In this document: one piece after another, positions 45,314 to 52,907 of the stretch
Numbering within the stretch: the stretch's first letter is position 1
Layout of the letters: the number at the start of each line of letters is the position of its first letter
From: Phragmitibacter flavus
GTDB lineage: Bacteria > Verrucomicrobiota > Verrucomicrobiia > Verrucomicrobiales > Verrucomicrobiaceae
Assembly: GCF_005780165.1 (NCBI RefSeq)
Contig: NZ_VAUV01000022.1
Coordinates: 1-64,000, forward strand
Length of the DNA stretch: 64,000 nucleotides
Reading direction: 5' to 3'
The notes under the pieces: generated by a model
Database searches by the model: none
What the model was told of the DNA's origin: nothing
The model's input: only the letters and a program-made list of their open reading frames with translations
Made by a program: the position numbers and the translations under genes

Positions 45314-46204
45314 TCACGCCGCTGACAAGAACGGCACCACTTCGCCCTTCGCCGTCACAAACACCGCCGTCGCACGCTCCTTTTTCAGCAGCGCCTTCCA
45401 CGAATCCGGTTCATCAAGAAGCACCACCTTCGTCAGCGCCTCTGCCTGCACACAGCTCTGGGCAAACACACTGACACTCACGTTCGAGCGCATGGGCTTC
45501 TGCGTCAGCGGATGCAAGATATGGCTGCTCTTGCGCCAGTGATGGCACCGATTGGCAAAATACGCCGCGCGAGTCGCCACCGCAGGTCCCGTCACCTTGG
45601 CCGACAACCTCCGGTCCAACTTCGCCGTGGCCGTTGGATCACGCAACGACAGCAACTTCGGCCATTTCCCCACATAACGCAGATCCCCGCCGGCGGAAAT
45701 TTTTGCACTGCCCACATTCGCATCCACCAAGATCTCCGCCGCCTTGTCCATCGCGAAACCCTTGGCCAATCCACCCACATCCAGGCGCAGTGGTCGGCGA
45801 AAACTTACCCGGCCATCGTGATGCAAAATCACATCCCTAAACGTCGCCTCCTCCTCCTCATGCTTCTGCCTCACATGCAGATGCGGAAGCAATCCCCAAC
45901 TGTCCGTGGTCGGAGCCACTGCAATATCAAAAACCCCCTCGCTCGCCTTGCCCAGCCGCTGCGCCTCGGCAATCACGTCCCGCGTCCACGCATTGATCGA
46001 CAATGGATGCAAATGACCGCACGCGTTCAATCGCGAAAGCTCACTCGCCGGATCGCTGAAGCTCATGAGCGACTGCACCCTGGCAATTCGTCCAAACGCG
46101 ATCTCTGCCAGATCGCCAAGCACCCGCTCCGGCAATTCAGCATCGCAGATCTCAATTTCAACAAAGGTTCCCAGCAAAGGACGGCAGCGCTTGATCGCGT
46201 TCAT
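45314..46204 (-). CDS. apbE: FAD:protein FMN transferase (ApbE family)
   Basis: 296 aa. ApbE attaches FMN covalently to Thr in flavoproteins such as NqrB/C or RnfG, outside the cytoplasmic membrane. Motifs: RPLLGTFVEI at the start, LMSFSDPASELSRLNA (~46-61), FDIAVAPTTDSWG (~91-103), LDVGGLAKGFAMDKA (~140-155, GG.AKG.A), SAKISAGGDLRYVG, and HILHPLTQKPM for the (H)HI.(D/H)P segment. There is no obvious signal peptide or lipobox, which is unusual for ApbE but known. Downstream of a pseudopilin gene with a structured 119-nt gap. Confidence 0.88.
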   Translation of the reverse strand: MNAIKRCRPLLGTFVEIEICDAELPERVLGDLAEIAFGRIARVQSLMSFSDPASELSRLNACGHLHPLSINAWTRDVIAEAQRLGKASEGVFDIAVAPTTDSWGLLPHLHVRQKHEEEEATFRDVILHHDGRVSFRRPLRLDVGGLAKGFAMDKAAEILVDANVGSAKISAGGDLRYVGKWPKLLSLRDPTATAKLDRRLSAKVTGPAVATRAAYFANRCHHWRKSSHILHPLTQKPMRSNVSVSVFAQSCVQAEALTKVVLLDEPDSWKALLKKERATAVFVTAKGEVVPFLSAA

Positions 46205-46266
46205 GACGGATGAATAAAAGGTTACCCCCTACTCCTACCTTAGCCGCCCATCTAGATCAACATGAA

Positions 46267-46316
46267 AATGAGATTTACTCTCATTAGTAGATCAATAACT
46301 CTACTAGAACGAGTTA
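46267..46316. promoter_or_regulatory. three overlapping dyads in an AT-rich gap upstream of apbE
   Basis: AATGAGA (46267-46273) pairs with TCTCATT (46279-46285). TAGTAGA (46285-46291) pairs with TCTACTA (46300-46306). TAACTC (46296-46301) pairs with GAGTTA (46311-46316). The second and third exclude each other. This lies between the pseudopilin stop and the apbE start on the minus strand. It could be an operator array, an attenuator or terminators. The first dyad is vaguely Fur-box-like. Confidence 0.5.
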
Positions 46317-46323
46317 TGCAGCA

Positions 46324-47112
46324 TCATTTAAGATACTCCATGCTGCCCTTTGCCGTGATGCGTCCGAGCAGCTCTCCCTCCACTTTGCGAACTTCAGTTC
46401 CGGGAAAAACGTCAAACGACTCCACGTGACCATCCACAAACAGGATGTTTGCCTTGTTGGCATGCCTGAAGTGAACGGTCCGCTCCGTTTGGTCAATGAT
46501 GTAAAACTCCTCCAACATCGGGTTGGAAGCACTCGCAGGTGGTTGAAAGGTGTTGGCCTGGGCGCAATCCCCGAAAAGCATGGTCCGCGCCCCGCTTTTG
46601 ATGTTCGCCACGTTCATCAACACCCTGCCCGTCGATCGCCCACCGAGCCACCAGTTGTAGCCATAACCATAGCTGGCCCCCTTGAACTTTTCCTTCCAAA
46701 CCGCGCTCCCGTAGTCGAAACCCGGACACATCTCAATGCTCCCCACAGCCTGAATGTATTCATACAGCGGCCCCGCTTCCTTGTCCAAATCCCGATCTCC
46801 CTCTGCTGTCCCCGGCGGACTGTTCTCTTTCCCAAAATACCAGGTCCTCGAGCCATCGGAACCATAAGTCACATACGGGAAGAAAAATCCCATGTGATCC
46901 GCACAATACATGTTGGTCGCCGCAGCCAGCTGCCGCAGATTCGATGAACATACCGACTTGCTCGCCAGCCCTTTGTAGAATTTCACACCGGAGAATCCGA
47001 GCGTGCAAACGATCAAAAAGATCGTGATGGATACCAGCAGCTCAACAAGCGTGAAGGCACCCTCGCGGCAGTTTCTTTCAAGTCTGTTCTGAACGCCAAC
47101 GACTGTCTTCAT
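46324..47112 (-). CDS. type II/IV pseudopilin with C-terminal H-x-DG segment (DUF1559-like)
   Basis: 262 aa from ATG 47112 (a TTG 12 nt earlier is less likely). Prepilin cleavage region CREGAFTLVELLVSI (about 15-29; Ala at -1, Glu at +5), then a membrane helix and a spiral helix (SNLRQLAAATNMYCADH). A soluble domain follows (YGYGYNWWLGG) with the C-terminal motif HFRHANKANILFVDGHVESF, characteristic of the many verrucomicrobial/planctomycete pilin-like proteins. It starts 13 nt after the PEP-CTERM gene end, so the two are an operon. Confidence 0.88.
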   Translation of the reverse strand: MKTVVGVQNRLERNCREGAFTLVELLVSITIFLIVCTLGFSGVKFYKGLASKSVCSSNLRQLAAATNMYCADHMGFFFPYVTYGSDGSRTWYFGKENSPPGTAEGDRDLDKEAGPLYEYIQAVGSIEMCPGFDYGSAVWKEKFKGASYGYGYNWWLGGRSTGRVLMNVANIKSGARTMLFGDCAQANTFQPPASASNPMLEEFYIIDQTERTVHFRHANKANILFVDGHVESFDVFPGTEVRKVEGELLGRITAKGSMEYLK

Positions 47113-47124
47113 GGATTTAAACAA

Positions 47125-47856
47125 TCAAATCACCCTACGACGACCATACCCCACCACCATCACCAGCCCTGCCAATAGCAACATCGCCCGACCCGGTTCC
47201 GGCACAAGATACGAAATCGTGTATCCGGCTCCAGAGGCAAACAGCTGGTAATTTAACCCATAAATCTGACTGACCGTAAGAGTCGGGAAGGCGCTTCCGT
47301 CACCATACACATATGCATCGATGCTGTTGTTGCCCAACAACCGCCCCGTTTGACCTGACCGGCCATACTCCCACCCTGTGCCGGTGTAGTTCCCGCTCAA
47401 TGGACCGTCATCGAAATCGATGTAGTCATATCCCCCCAGATGCACCGACGATGCCCAGTAATTCCCGTCAAATCCCACCGGAGCCAAAATGATGGGATCC
47501 CCGTTAATCACGAACCCACGAACGGAAAATCCCAAGTTGCCGCCGAAGTTGAAATACTTCGCGTTGTTGGTGGCATCTCCCGCGACGTGGCTGTAGCCCG
47601 GACCAGAACTGCTTGCGGGAATACCGAAGATAAAATTTAGCAGGTCCTGACTGTCATCTGGGACCGCAGGATTGTTGTCCAATGTCGCTACGATGGCGGT
47701 GTCATATTCAACTTTGAACGCCTGCGTTTTACCGAGAACCCCGTCCTTCTGCTCCTGAATCACCACATAATGAACCATCGTTGCCGCATGGCTCCCCCCC
47801 ATGGCACCGGCAAAAACAAGAACGGACAGCAAACCAGATAAAAACTTTCGATACAT
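47125..47856 (-). CDS. PEP-CTERM sorting-domain protein
   Basis: 243 aa. Signal peptide 1-24 (LLSVLVFAGAMGGSHA). A mature domain of ~185 residues, rich in Gly, Tyr and Asp (FNFGGNLGFSVRGFVI, GYDYIDFDDGPLSG), with no recognised fold. It ends with VPEPGRAMLLLAGLVMV plus GRRR, a typical PEP-CTERM tail. First gene of an operon with the pseudopilin; the pair could form part of a surface structure. 115 nt separate it from the divergent membrane-protein gene. Confidence 0.85.
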   Translation of the reverse strand: MYRKFLSGLLSVLVFAGAMGGSHAATMVHYVVIQEQKDGVLGKTQAFKVEYDTAIVATLDNNPAVPDDSQDLLNFIFGIPASSSGPGYSHVAGDATNNAKYFNFGGNLGFSVRGFVINGDPIILAPVGFDGNYWASSVHLGGYDYIDFDDGPLSGNYTGTGWEYGRSGQTGRLLGNNSIDAYVYGDGSAFPTLTVSQIYGLNYQLFASGAGYTISYLVPEPGRAMLLLAGLVMVVGYGRRRVI

Positions 47857-47971
47857 TCGTGGTGTTGGTAAATATTGAACGGTTCCGACTGGAACACCAG
47901 ACCCGCATAACCCCGGCCAAGCCGCTTGTCTATTTCAAACATAGACAAATTTTTCGACTTGTCACATCGGC

Positions 47972-48634
47972 ATGAATGGCGCTTCTTTGAACCTCATGAA
48001 ATTTGCTCAGCATCCATCATCCTCGACGGCCTCCTCCATTTGGTTGCCACTATGCCTGATGCTTGCCGCGCTGCTTCTCCGGGTGCTCTCGCACAACGGC
48101 ATTCTCCCTCCCACTCTGGGCAATTTCTCCCCTCTCGTCGCCTTCGCCTTCGCCGGTGCCATCGTTTTCCCACGCAACCTCCCCTGGTGGAGTTGGGCCA
48201 TTTTGCTGCTGGCCATCGACTGGATCGTTTTCGGTTCCGTGATGTGGCAGCACGCCAACGGTCGATTCGAAGTCCTTGCCCTCTACGTTTGCTATGCGCT
48301 CGCCGCCTGGGCCGGTTCGCGGCTCCGGGGTAAAGTCGGCATCATCGACACCCTGCTTGGGACCCTCGCATGCAGCGGGCTTTTTTATCTGGTCACCAAC
48401 ACCCTCAGCTGGTGGGTCGATCCCGGTTACATCCAAAAAAGCGGAGCCACCTGGGTTCAGGCGCTGACCACCGGCCTTCCCGGTTACCCAAGCACCCTCA
48501 GTTTTTTCCGTAATTCACTCATCGCCGACATGACCGGTGCCCTTGTGCTCGTCTCCGTCTACAACGCCGAAGCCATCGTGCGCAATCTCCAGCGCCTTCC
48601 CCTACTTGGCCTCGGTCGCCATCGCGCCGCCTGA
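47972..48634 (+). CDS. integral membrane protein, DUF6580-like
   Basis: 220 aa with five or six hydrophobic helices (LPLCLMLAALLLRVLS, FSPLVAFAFAGAIVF, WWSWAILLLAIDWIVFG, LALYVCYALAAWAGS, LLGTLACSGLFYLVTN). Near the start is NFSPLVAFAFAGA, and later TNTLSWW and FFRNSLIADM, features I associate with the DUF6580 putative transport family (S-component-like). The substrate is unknown. Start at 47972 or at Met9 (47996). Convergent with panB, with two repeat families in the gap. Confidence 0.72.
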   Translation: MNGASLNLMKFAQHPSSSTASSIWLPLCLMLAALLLRVLSHNGILPPTLGNFSPLVAFAFAGAIVFPRNLPWWSWAILLLAIDWIVFGSVMWQHANGRFEVLALYVCYALAAWAGSRLRGKVGIIDTLLGTLACSGLFYLVTNTLSWWVDPGYIQKSGATWVQALTTGLPGYPSTLSFFRNSLIADMTGALVLVSVYNAEAIVRNLQRLPLLGLGRHRAA

Positions 48635-48670
48635 GATTGGAGTTTGTCTTGCTGATTGAGCATCCGTTTT

Positions 48671-48747
48671 GCCGACGACACGTCGGCACTCCCAGTGAAT
48701 TTCCGACATCACGTCGGGCCTCATCGGACCACCGACGTTGCGTCGGT
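48671..48747. repeat. triplet of CCGACG-type palindromes
   Basis: GCCGACG-ACA-CGTCGGC (48671-48687), CCGAC-ATCAC-GTCGG (48703-48717) and ACCGACG-TTG-CGTCGGT (48731-48747), centres about 30 nt apart. Same design as the triplet at 40219-40287 and likewise followed by a heptamer array. Confidence 0.8.
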
Positions 48748-48808
48748 CTTCAAAGTTCGCCTCTCCAGTTCTGCTCTCTACCGACCCGTTTCTCAAGTCA
48801 AAAGAGCC

Positions 48809-48864
48809 TTCATCCTTCATCCTTCATCCTTTAGCCTTCAGCCTTTAGCCTTTAGCCTTTCGAA
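48809..48864 (+). repeat. pyrimidine heptamer array, site D, overlapping the panB 3' end
   Basis: Seven clear units in register (TTCATCC x3, TTTAGCC, TTCAGCC, TTTAGCC x2) plus TTTCGAA. The array runs across the panB stop codon (48845-48847), so on the minus strand it encodes the last residues RKAKG of PanB. Confidence 0.8.
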
Positions 48865-49618
48865 CATACTCCCGCACCGCGCGCGTCACCTCCATCGCCA
48901 CATTCGCCCGCGATTCCGCAAAGGGCGGTTTGAACCAGGGAAATCCCCCCACCAAATCTGGCGTCACCAGCACCTGCCCATCACAGTCTGGACCCGCCCC
49001 GATGCCAATGGTCGGAATTTTCAAAGCCTTGCTGATCCTCTCCGCCACTTCAGGCACCATGCTCTCCAGAACAATGCAGGCCGCCCCCGCCTCCTGCAAA
49101 ACCAGCGCATCCTCCATCAACCGCTCCGCATCCTCATCCGTTTTGCCCTTCTTCTTGTATGCCCCCTCGTGCAGCACACTCTGCGGCAGCATGCCGATGT
49201 GCCCCACATAAGCAATCCCCGCCTCCACGATCGCGCGCACCTGACCAATCACCTTCATCCCTCCCTCGAGCTTGACCGCATCCGCTCCGGCCGCCACCAA
49301 ACGACGGGCATTATGAACCGCCATATCGGGAGTCAGATAGCTCCCCGCCGGCAAATCCACCACCACCGACGCCTTCTCCACCCCACGTCGCACCGCAGCC
49401 GCATGGTGCAACATCATGCTCATCGTCACCCCGGTCGTGTCCTGCATTCCCAGCACCACCATGCCCAACGAATCCCCCACCAAAATCAAATCCACCCCCG
49501 CCTCGTCAAGCCAGCGGGCCATCGGATAATCATACGCGGTCAGCATGGCGAGCTTCTCGCCACGCGCTTTTCGATCAATCAAAGAGGAAGCAAATTCGTG
49601 CACCCGGCATGCATACAT
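48845..49618 (-). CDS. panB: 3-methyl-2-oxobutanoate hydroxymethyltransferase
   Basis: 257 aa, normal length. It transfers a hydroxymethyl group from methylene-THF to 2-oxoisovalerate, the first step of pantothenate synthesis. Motifs: MLTAYDYPMARWLDEAGVD, LVGDSLGMVVLG (metal-binding Asp), DLPAGSY, AVKLEGG (Lys/Glu site), VGHIGMLPQS, VLESMVPEVAE (catalytic Glu) and GIGAGPDCDGQVLV. The C-terminus KAKG is encoded by a heptamer repeat, which suggests the repeat spread into the gene end. A single transcription unit divergent from the peroxiredoxin genes. Confidence 0.95.
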   Translation of the reverse strand: MYACRVHEFASSLIDRKARGEKLAMLTAYDYPMARWLDEAGVDLILVGDSLGMVVLGMQDTTGVTMSMMLHHAAAVRRGVEKASVVVDLPAGSYLTPDMAVHNARRLVAAGADAVKLEGGMKVIGQVRAIVEAGIAYVGHIGMLPQSVLHEGAYKKKGKTDEDAERLMEDALVLQEAGAACIVLESMVPEVAERISKALKIPTIGIGAGPDCDGQVLVTPDLVGGFPWFKPPFAESRANVAMEVTRAVREYVRKAKG

Positions 49619-49698
49619 GGAATCCCGTAGTCACGCAATACCACGTCCCACTTCCATCCTTATGGACACCTTCAACACTTCACGCTAGCATCGCGACG

Positions 49699-50223
49699 AT
49701 GAAAAAATTCCTCACCTTCATATCCGCCATGTCCATCGTCGCCGCCACCTCCCTCCACGCCGGTCAGGGCGTCAAAATCGATCCTCCGGTCGACGCGCCG
49801 GCCATCGAAGCCACCGACCAGAACGGCAAAACCGTCAAACTGGCCGAGACCTACCAGGCAACCCCCTACGTCGCCGTTTTCTTCTACCCGAAAGCCGACA
49901 CCCCAGGCTGCACCAAACAGGCTTGTGCCATGCGTGACTCCCACGCCGACCTTGCCAAAGCCGGCATCAGCGTCATCGGCGTCAGCGCCGATACCGTCGA
50001 AGCCCAGAAAAAATTCTCCGACAAATACAACTTCCCCTATCCCCTGCTCGCTGATCCAGAAGGCAAAGTCATCGACGCCTTCGCCGTCACCAAAAACGAC
50101 CGTGGCATGGCCACCCGTCAGGCCTTCATCATCAAAAACGGCAAAGTCGTCTGGCACGACCCCAAAGCCAGCACCGAAGATCAGGCCATCGACATCATCA
50201 AGGCAGTTCAATCCCTTGAGTGA
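49699..50223 (+). CDS. exported PrxQ/BCP-type peroxiredoxin, copy 1
   Basis: 174 aa from ATG 49699. Signal peptide 1-21 (FLTFISAMSIVAATSLHAG). Thioredoxin fold with FFYPKADTPGCTKQAC: peroxidatic Cys71 and resolving Cys76, the 5-residue spacing of PrxQ. It reduces peroxides in the periplasm at the expense of a thiol partner. Later VSADTVEAQKKFSDKYNFPYPLLAD is the family helix. Tandem with a second copy that starts 63 nt downstream. Confidence 0.9.
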   Translation: MKKFLTFISAMSIVAATSLHAGQGVKIDPPVDAPAIEATDQNGKTVKLAETYQATPYVAVFFYPKADTPGCTKQACAMRDSHADLAKAGISVIGVSADTVEAQKKFSDKYNFPYPLLADPEGKVIDAFAVTKNDRGMATRQAFIIKNGKVVWHDPKASTEDQAIDIIKAVQSLE

Positions 50224-50286
50224 ATAGTTTCCAAGCGTGAATCTGGAGAAGGGGTGGGAGACGAATCAGTCATACCACCTACCATA

Positions 50287-50811
50287 ATGAAAACACTTTC
50301 CCTCCTACCCCTTCTCCTCACCATGTCCCTCTTCAGCTCCAACGCCTCAGCCGCCGACTCCAAGGCTTTCGAACCCTACGCCGCACCCGTCATCGAAGCC
50401 CAGGATCAGGATGGCAAAACCGTCAAACTGAGCGACGTCTACGCGAAAGGCACCACCCTCGTTTATTTTTATCCTAAGGCCGACACCCCCGGCTGCACCG
50501 CCCAGGCCTGCTCGCTTCGCGACGCCTACACCGACCTCACCAAAGCAGGCGTTCAGGTCATTGGCGTCAGCACCGACAATGTGGGCTCCCAGAAAAAGTT
50601 CGCCGAAAAGTATAACCTGCCCTTCACCCTTCTCGCCGATCCTGATGGCAAGATCGTCAAAGCCTTCGGTGTGAAAAAGATCCCCCTCGTTGGCATGGCC
50701 AGCCGCCAGGCGTTCCTTGTTAAAGACAGCAAAGTCATCTGGCACGATGCCAAGGCCAGCACCGCCGAACAAGCCGCCGACGTCCTCGCCGCCCTCAAAA
50801 ATTCCAAGTAG
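50287..50811 (+). CDS. exported PrxQ/BCP-type peroxiredoxin, copy 2
   Basis: 174 aa from ATG 50287. Signal peptide 1-22 (LLPLLLTMSLFSSNASAA). Same layout as the preceding gene: FYPKADTPGCTAQAC with Cys70 and Cys75, then GVSTDNVGSQKKFAEKYNL and a GVKKIPLVGMASRQAF insert of a few residues that copy 1 lacks. Clearly a tandem duplication that has diverged. The stop TAG is formed by the first bases of a GTAGCAG repeat (AAG TAG CAG). Confidence 0.9.
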   Translation: MKTLSLLPLLLTMSLFSSNASAADSKAFEPYAAPVIEAQDQDGKTVKLSDVYAKGTTLVYFYPKADTPGCTAQACSLRDAYTDLTKAGVQVIGVSTDNVGSQKKFAEKYNLPFTLLADPDGKIVKAFGVKKIPLVGMASRQAFLVKDSKVIWHDAKASTAEQAADVLAALKNSK

Positions 50812-50895
50812 CAGCCGATGTAAGGAGGCTCAAATTTCCCCTCCAAGCGGCCCCGCCCCCCAACAACAAACGAGCCTCGTCACCTCGTCTGCTAC
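50808..50895. repeat. GTAGCAG-family repeat, copy 2, with both arms
   Basis: Left arm 50808-50831 starts GTAGCAGCCGATG; right arm 50872-50895 ends CGTCTGCTAC. The arms match as an inverted repeat at 20 of 24 positions around a 40-nt centre. The element overlaps the peroxiredoxin stop codon and ends 9 nt before the stop of the convergent SMP-30 gene. It may act as a terminator for both. Confidence 0.8.
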
Positions 50896-50904
50896 ATTTC
50901 CAGC

Positions 50905-52083
50905 TCAGCACCAATGCGCCCCGCGCGTGTTGACATACACGCTGTAGAGACTCTGGCTGGCCACCACAAACAACCGGTTCCGCTTCGGCCCGCCGAAGCA
51001 CAAATTGCCCGCCGTCTCCGGCAGCTTGATCAAACCGATCCGATCACCTTCCGGGTTGAGAACGTGAACGCCGTTGTATCCATCCCCCACCCAGCCAGCG
51101 CTCGCCCACACGTTACCATCCACATCACAACGCACACCGTCTGAACCGCCACGGCCGCTCGACGCCTTTTGCAGTTCCCCGGCCTTGCCCTTCATCTGTG
51201 CAGGTGCTGCCAGCTTGTCAAAAAACTCCATCCGCTCCACCGCCGACATCTTGTCATACCGCTCCGGGTCACTTTGATAAACGGTATCGCGCAAGCTGTC
51301 CCTCGTGTGCAATTGCATCGACGCAAACCTCGACTTGAAGTTCACCTTCACCTTGTCCACCACGTCATACACGTTGATGTTCGATTCCTTCCCCGTATCC
51401 ACGACATACAGCTTCTTGTAGTCCGGCGAAAAACACAACCCATTGGGTCGCTCCTCCACATCGGTCACCTTGGTCACCGCTTTGTTCCCAGGATCAATCC
51501 GATACACCGCCGGCTTCAAATCGAGCGGCCCCTTTTGCCCCTCATAATCGCCCATGCTGCCATAACCCGGATCCGTAAACCACACGCCGCCATCCGGATG
51601 CACCACCACATCATTCGGCGCATTAAATCGCTTCCCTTCAAACTTGTCCGCCAGCACCGTCATCTTGCCGTCCATTTCGTATCGCACCACCCGACGCGTC
51701 AAATGCTCGGCACTTATCTGCCTACCCTGCCCATCAAAGGTGTTGCCATTGCTGTTGTTGGAGGGATTGCGCATCACACTCACATGACCGTCCTCCCCTA
51801 GCCAGCGCATCTGGACATTGTTGGGGATGTCGCTCCACACCAGGTAATTCCCCGTCCCGTTCCAGGCCGGACCCTCTGCCCACAAGCAGCCCGTGTGCAA
51901 TCGCTGAATAGGCGTGTTTCCCACGATATATTTCCGAAAACTCGGGTCCAACGCCACCACATCAGGATCAGGATATCCAACCGGTGCTGCCCCAGGCCCA
52001 AAGTCCCGGCCAAACAAATTTGATGAACCCGCCGCAACCGCAGCCGTGGCAAACCCAGCCAGAAAAGAACGTCGCGATTTCAT
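50905..52083 (-). CDS. Tat-exported SMP-30/gluconolactonase-family protein
   Basis: 392 aa from ATG 52083 (earlier in-frame starts at 52089 and 52113). A twin-arginine type signal, SRRSFLAGFATAAVAAG (about 3-19). Propeller motifs: CLWAEGPAWNG (metal Glu), NGNTFDGQGR, FNAPNDVVVHPDGGVWFTDPGYG (~160-182, metal Asn), RPNGLCFSPDYKKLYVVDTG, GSDGVRCDVDGNVWAS (Asp). A ~70-residue insert (RFASMQLHTRDSLRD to GELQKASS) is unusual within the propeller. Probably a periplasmic sugar lactonase. 63 nt downstream of the CPBP protease gene. Confidence 0.87.
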   Translation of the reverse strand: MKSRRSFLAGFATAAVAAGSSNLFGRDFGPGAAPVGYPDPDVVALDPSFRKYIVGNTPIQRLHTGCLWAEGPAWNGTGNYLVWSDIPNNVQMRWLGEDGHVSVMRNPSNNSNGNTFDGQGRQISAEHLTRRVVRYEMDGKMTVLADKFEGKRFNAPNDVVVHPDGGVWFTDPGYGSMGDYEGQKGPLDLKPAVYRIDPGNKAVTKVTDVEERPNGLCFSPDYKKLYVVDTGKESNINVYDVVDKVKVNFKSRFASMQLHTRDSLRDTVYQSDPERYDKMSAVERMEFFDKLAAPAQMKGKAGELQKASSGRGGSDGVRCDVDGNVWASAGWVGDGYNGVHVLNPEGDRIGLIKLPETAGNLCFGGPKRNRLFVVASQSLYSVYVNTRGAHWC

Positions 52084-52146
52084 AGTCATTAGCCCACAAC
52101 ATGCAAAGCGCATCCCTCCGAGTCGAGAAAAAACGTCAGTGGTCCA

Positions 52147-52899
52147 TTACCAAAAGCCCCATTGTTTGGTCAGCACCACGTAGATCCCCAGCAGCAAATT
52201 CGCCACCGCGTGCATCCACACACAAGCCGCCAGACTCTTGGTTCGAATCGCCACCACATACATCAGCGTTCCAAAAAACGCCGCCCCCAACCAGTCCTCT
52301 GGATTGTGCGCCAGCATGAAACACCCCGTCACCACCCCATACGCCGCCCAACTGTGCTGACCAAACGGCACCTTGCGAAAATCGCCACCGTCCGCCTGCA
52401 CATACCTCATCAAAAACCCGCGCCACAAAATTTCCTCCACCAACGACACAATCACCACCATGCGCAAAAATCGCCAGACCAAGGTGTGCGCCTGCGCCCA
52501 TGGCTGCCCCTCAAACACCTCCGGCGTGAACCCCTCTTCCCTCGCTGCCAAGCCAAACCAGGACGCCCACTCCGGCACCTCCACACCGCCCGCCACCAAC
52601 TTCTGATACGCAAATGCTGGCAATAGCCAAAACACAATCCCCACCACCCCCAGCACGGTCGCCAGCCATAGTCCGCGCACCGGTCTGAACTCAAAACGCG
52701 GCCACAACCAGATCAACAATCCACCCACCACCACCACCTGCAGCGGATACAACCAATGCTCCGGCGCAAACCGCCACCACGGCAGCATCTCGTTCTCCAC
52801 CTTCACCAAAGGCAGCACCGAGCTGATCAACATGAACAAGACCAGCGGCAGCACATGGGCCACCGCCGGACTCGGAAGATACCGACGCAAGAACGCCAT
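52147..52899 (-). CDS. CPBP-family intramembrane glutamic protease (CAAX protease-like)
   Basis: 250 aa from ATG 52899. Seven or so membrane helices (VLPLVLFMLISSVLPLV, LYPLQVVVVGGLLIWLW, LWLATVLGVVGIVFWLL and others). Active-site motifs: VSLVEEILWRGFLMR (EExxxR, about 160-174), FMLAHNPEDW (FxxxH) and WMHAVANLLLG (HxxxN). The size and periplasmic insert recall the CAAX-protease-like proteins linked to PEP-CTERM/exosortase systems, which would fit the two PEP-CTERM proteins in the window, but that link is inference. 8 nt after the aminotransferase gene, same operon. Confidence 0.85.
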   Translation of the reverse strand: MAFLRRYLPSPAVAHVLPLVLFMLISSVLPLVKVENEMLPWWRFAPEHWLYPLQVVVVGGLLIWLWPRFEFRPVRGLWLATVLGVVGIVFWLLPAFAYQKLVAGGVEVPEWASWFGLAAREEGFTPEVFEGQPWAQAHTLVWRFLRMVVIVSLVEEILWRGFLMRYVQADGGDFRKVPFGQHSWAAYGVVTGCFMLAHNPEDWLGAAFFGTLMYVVAIRTKSLAACVWMHAVANLLLGIYVVLTKQWGFW

Positions 52900-52907
52900 C
52901 GTTTGCC

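Noticed and set aside
52225-52245. GGTTCGAAT, a T-loop-like string suggesting a tRNA
   Set aside because: It lies inside the CPBP protease coding frame and no acceptor or anticodon stem can be drawn. No tRNA was found anywhere in the window.
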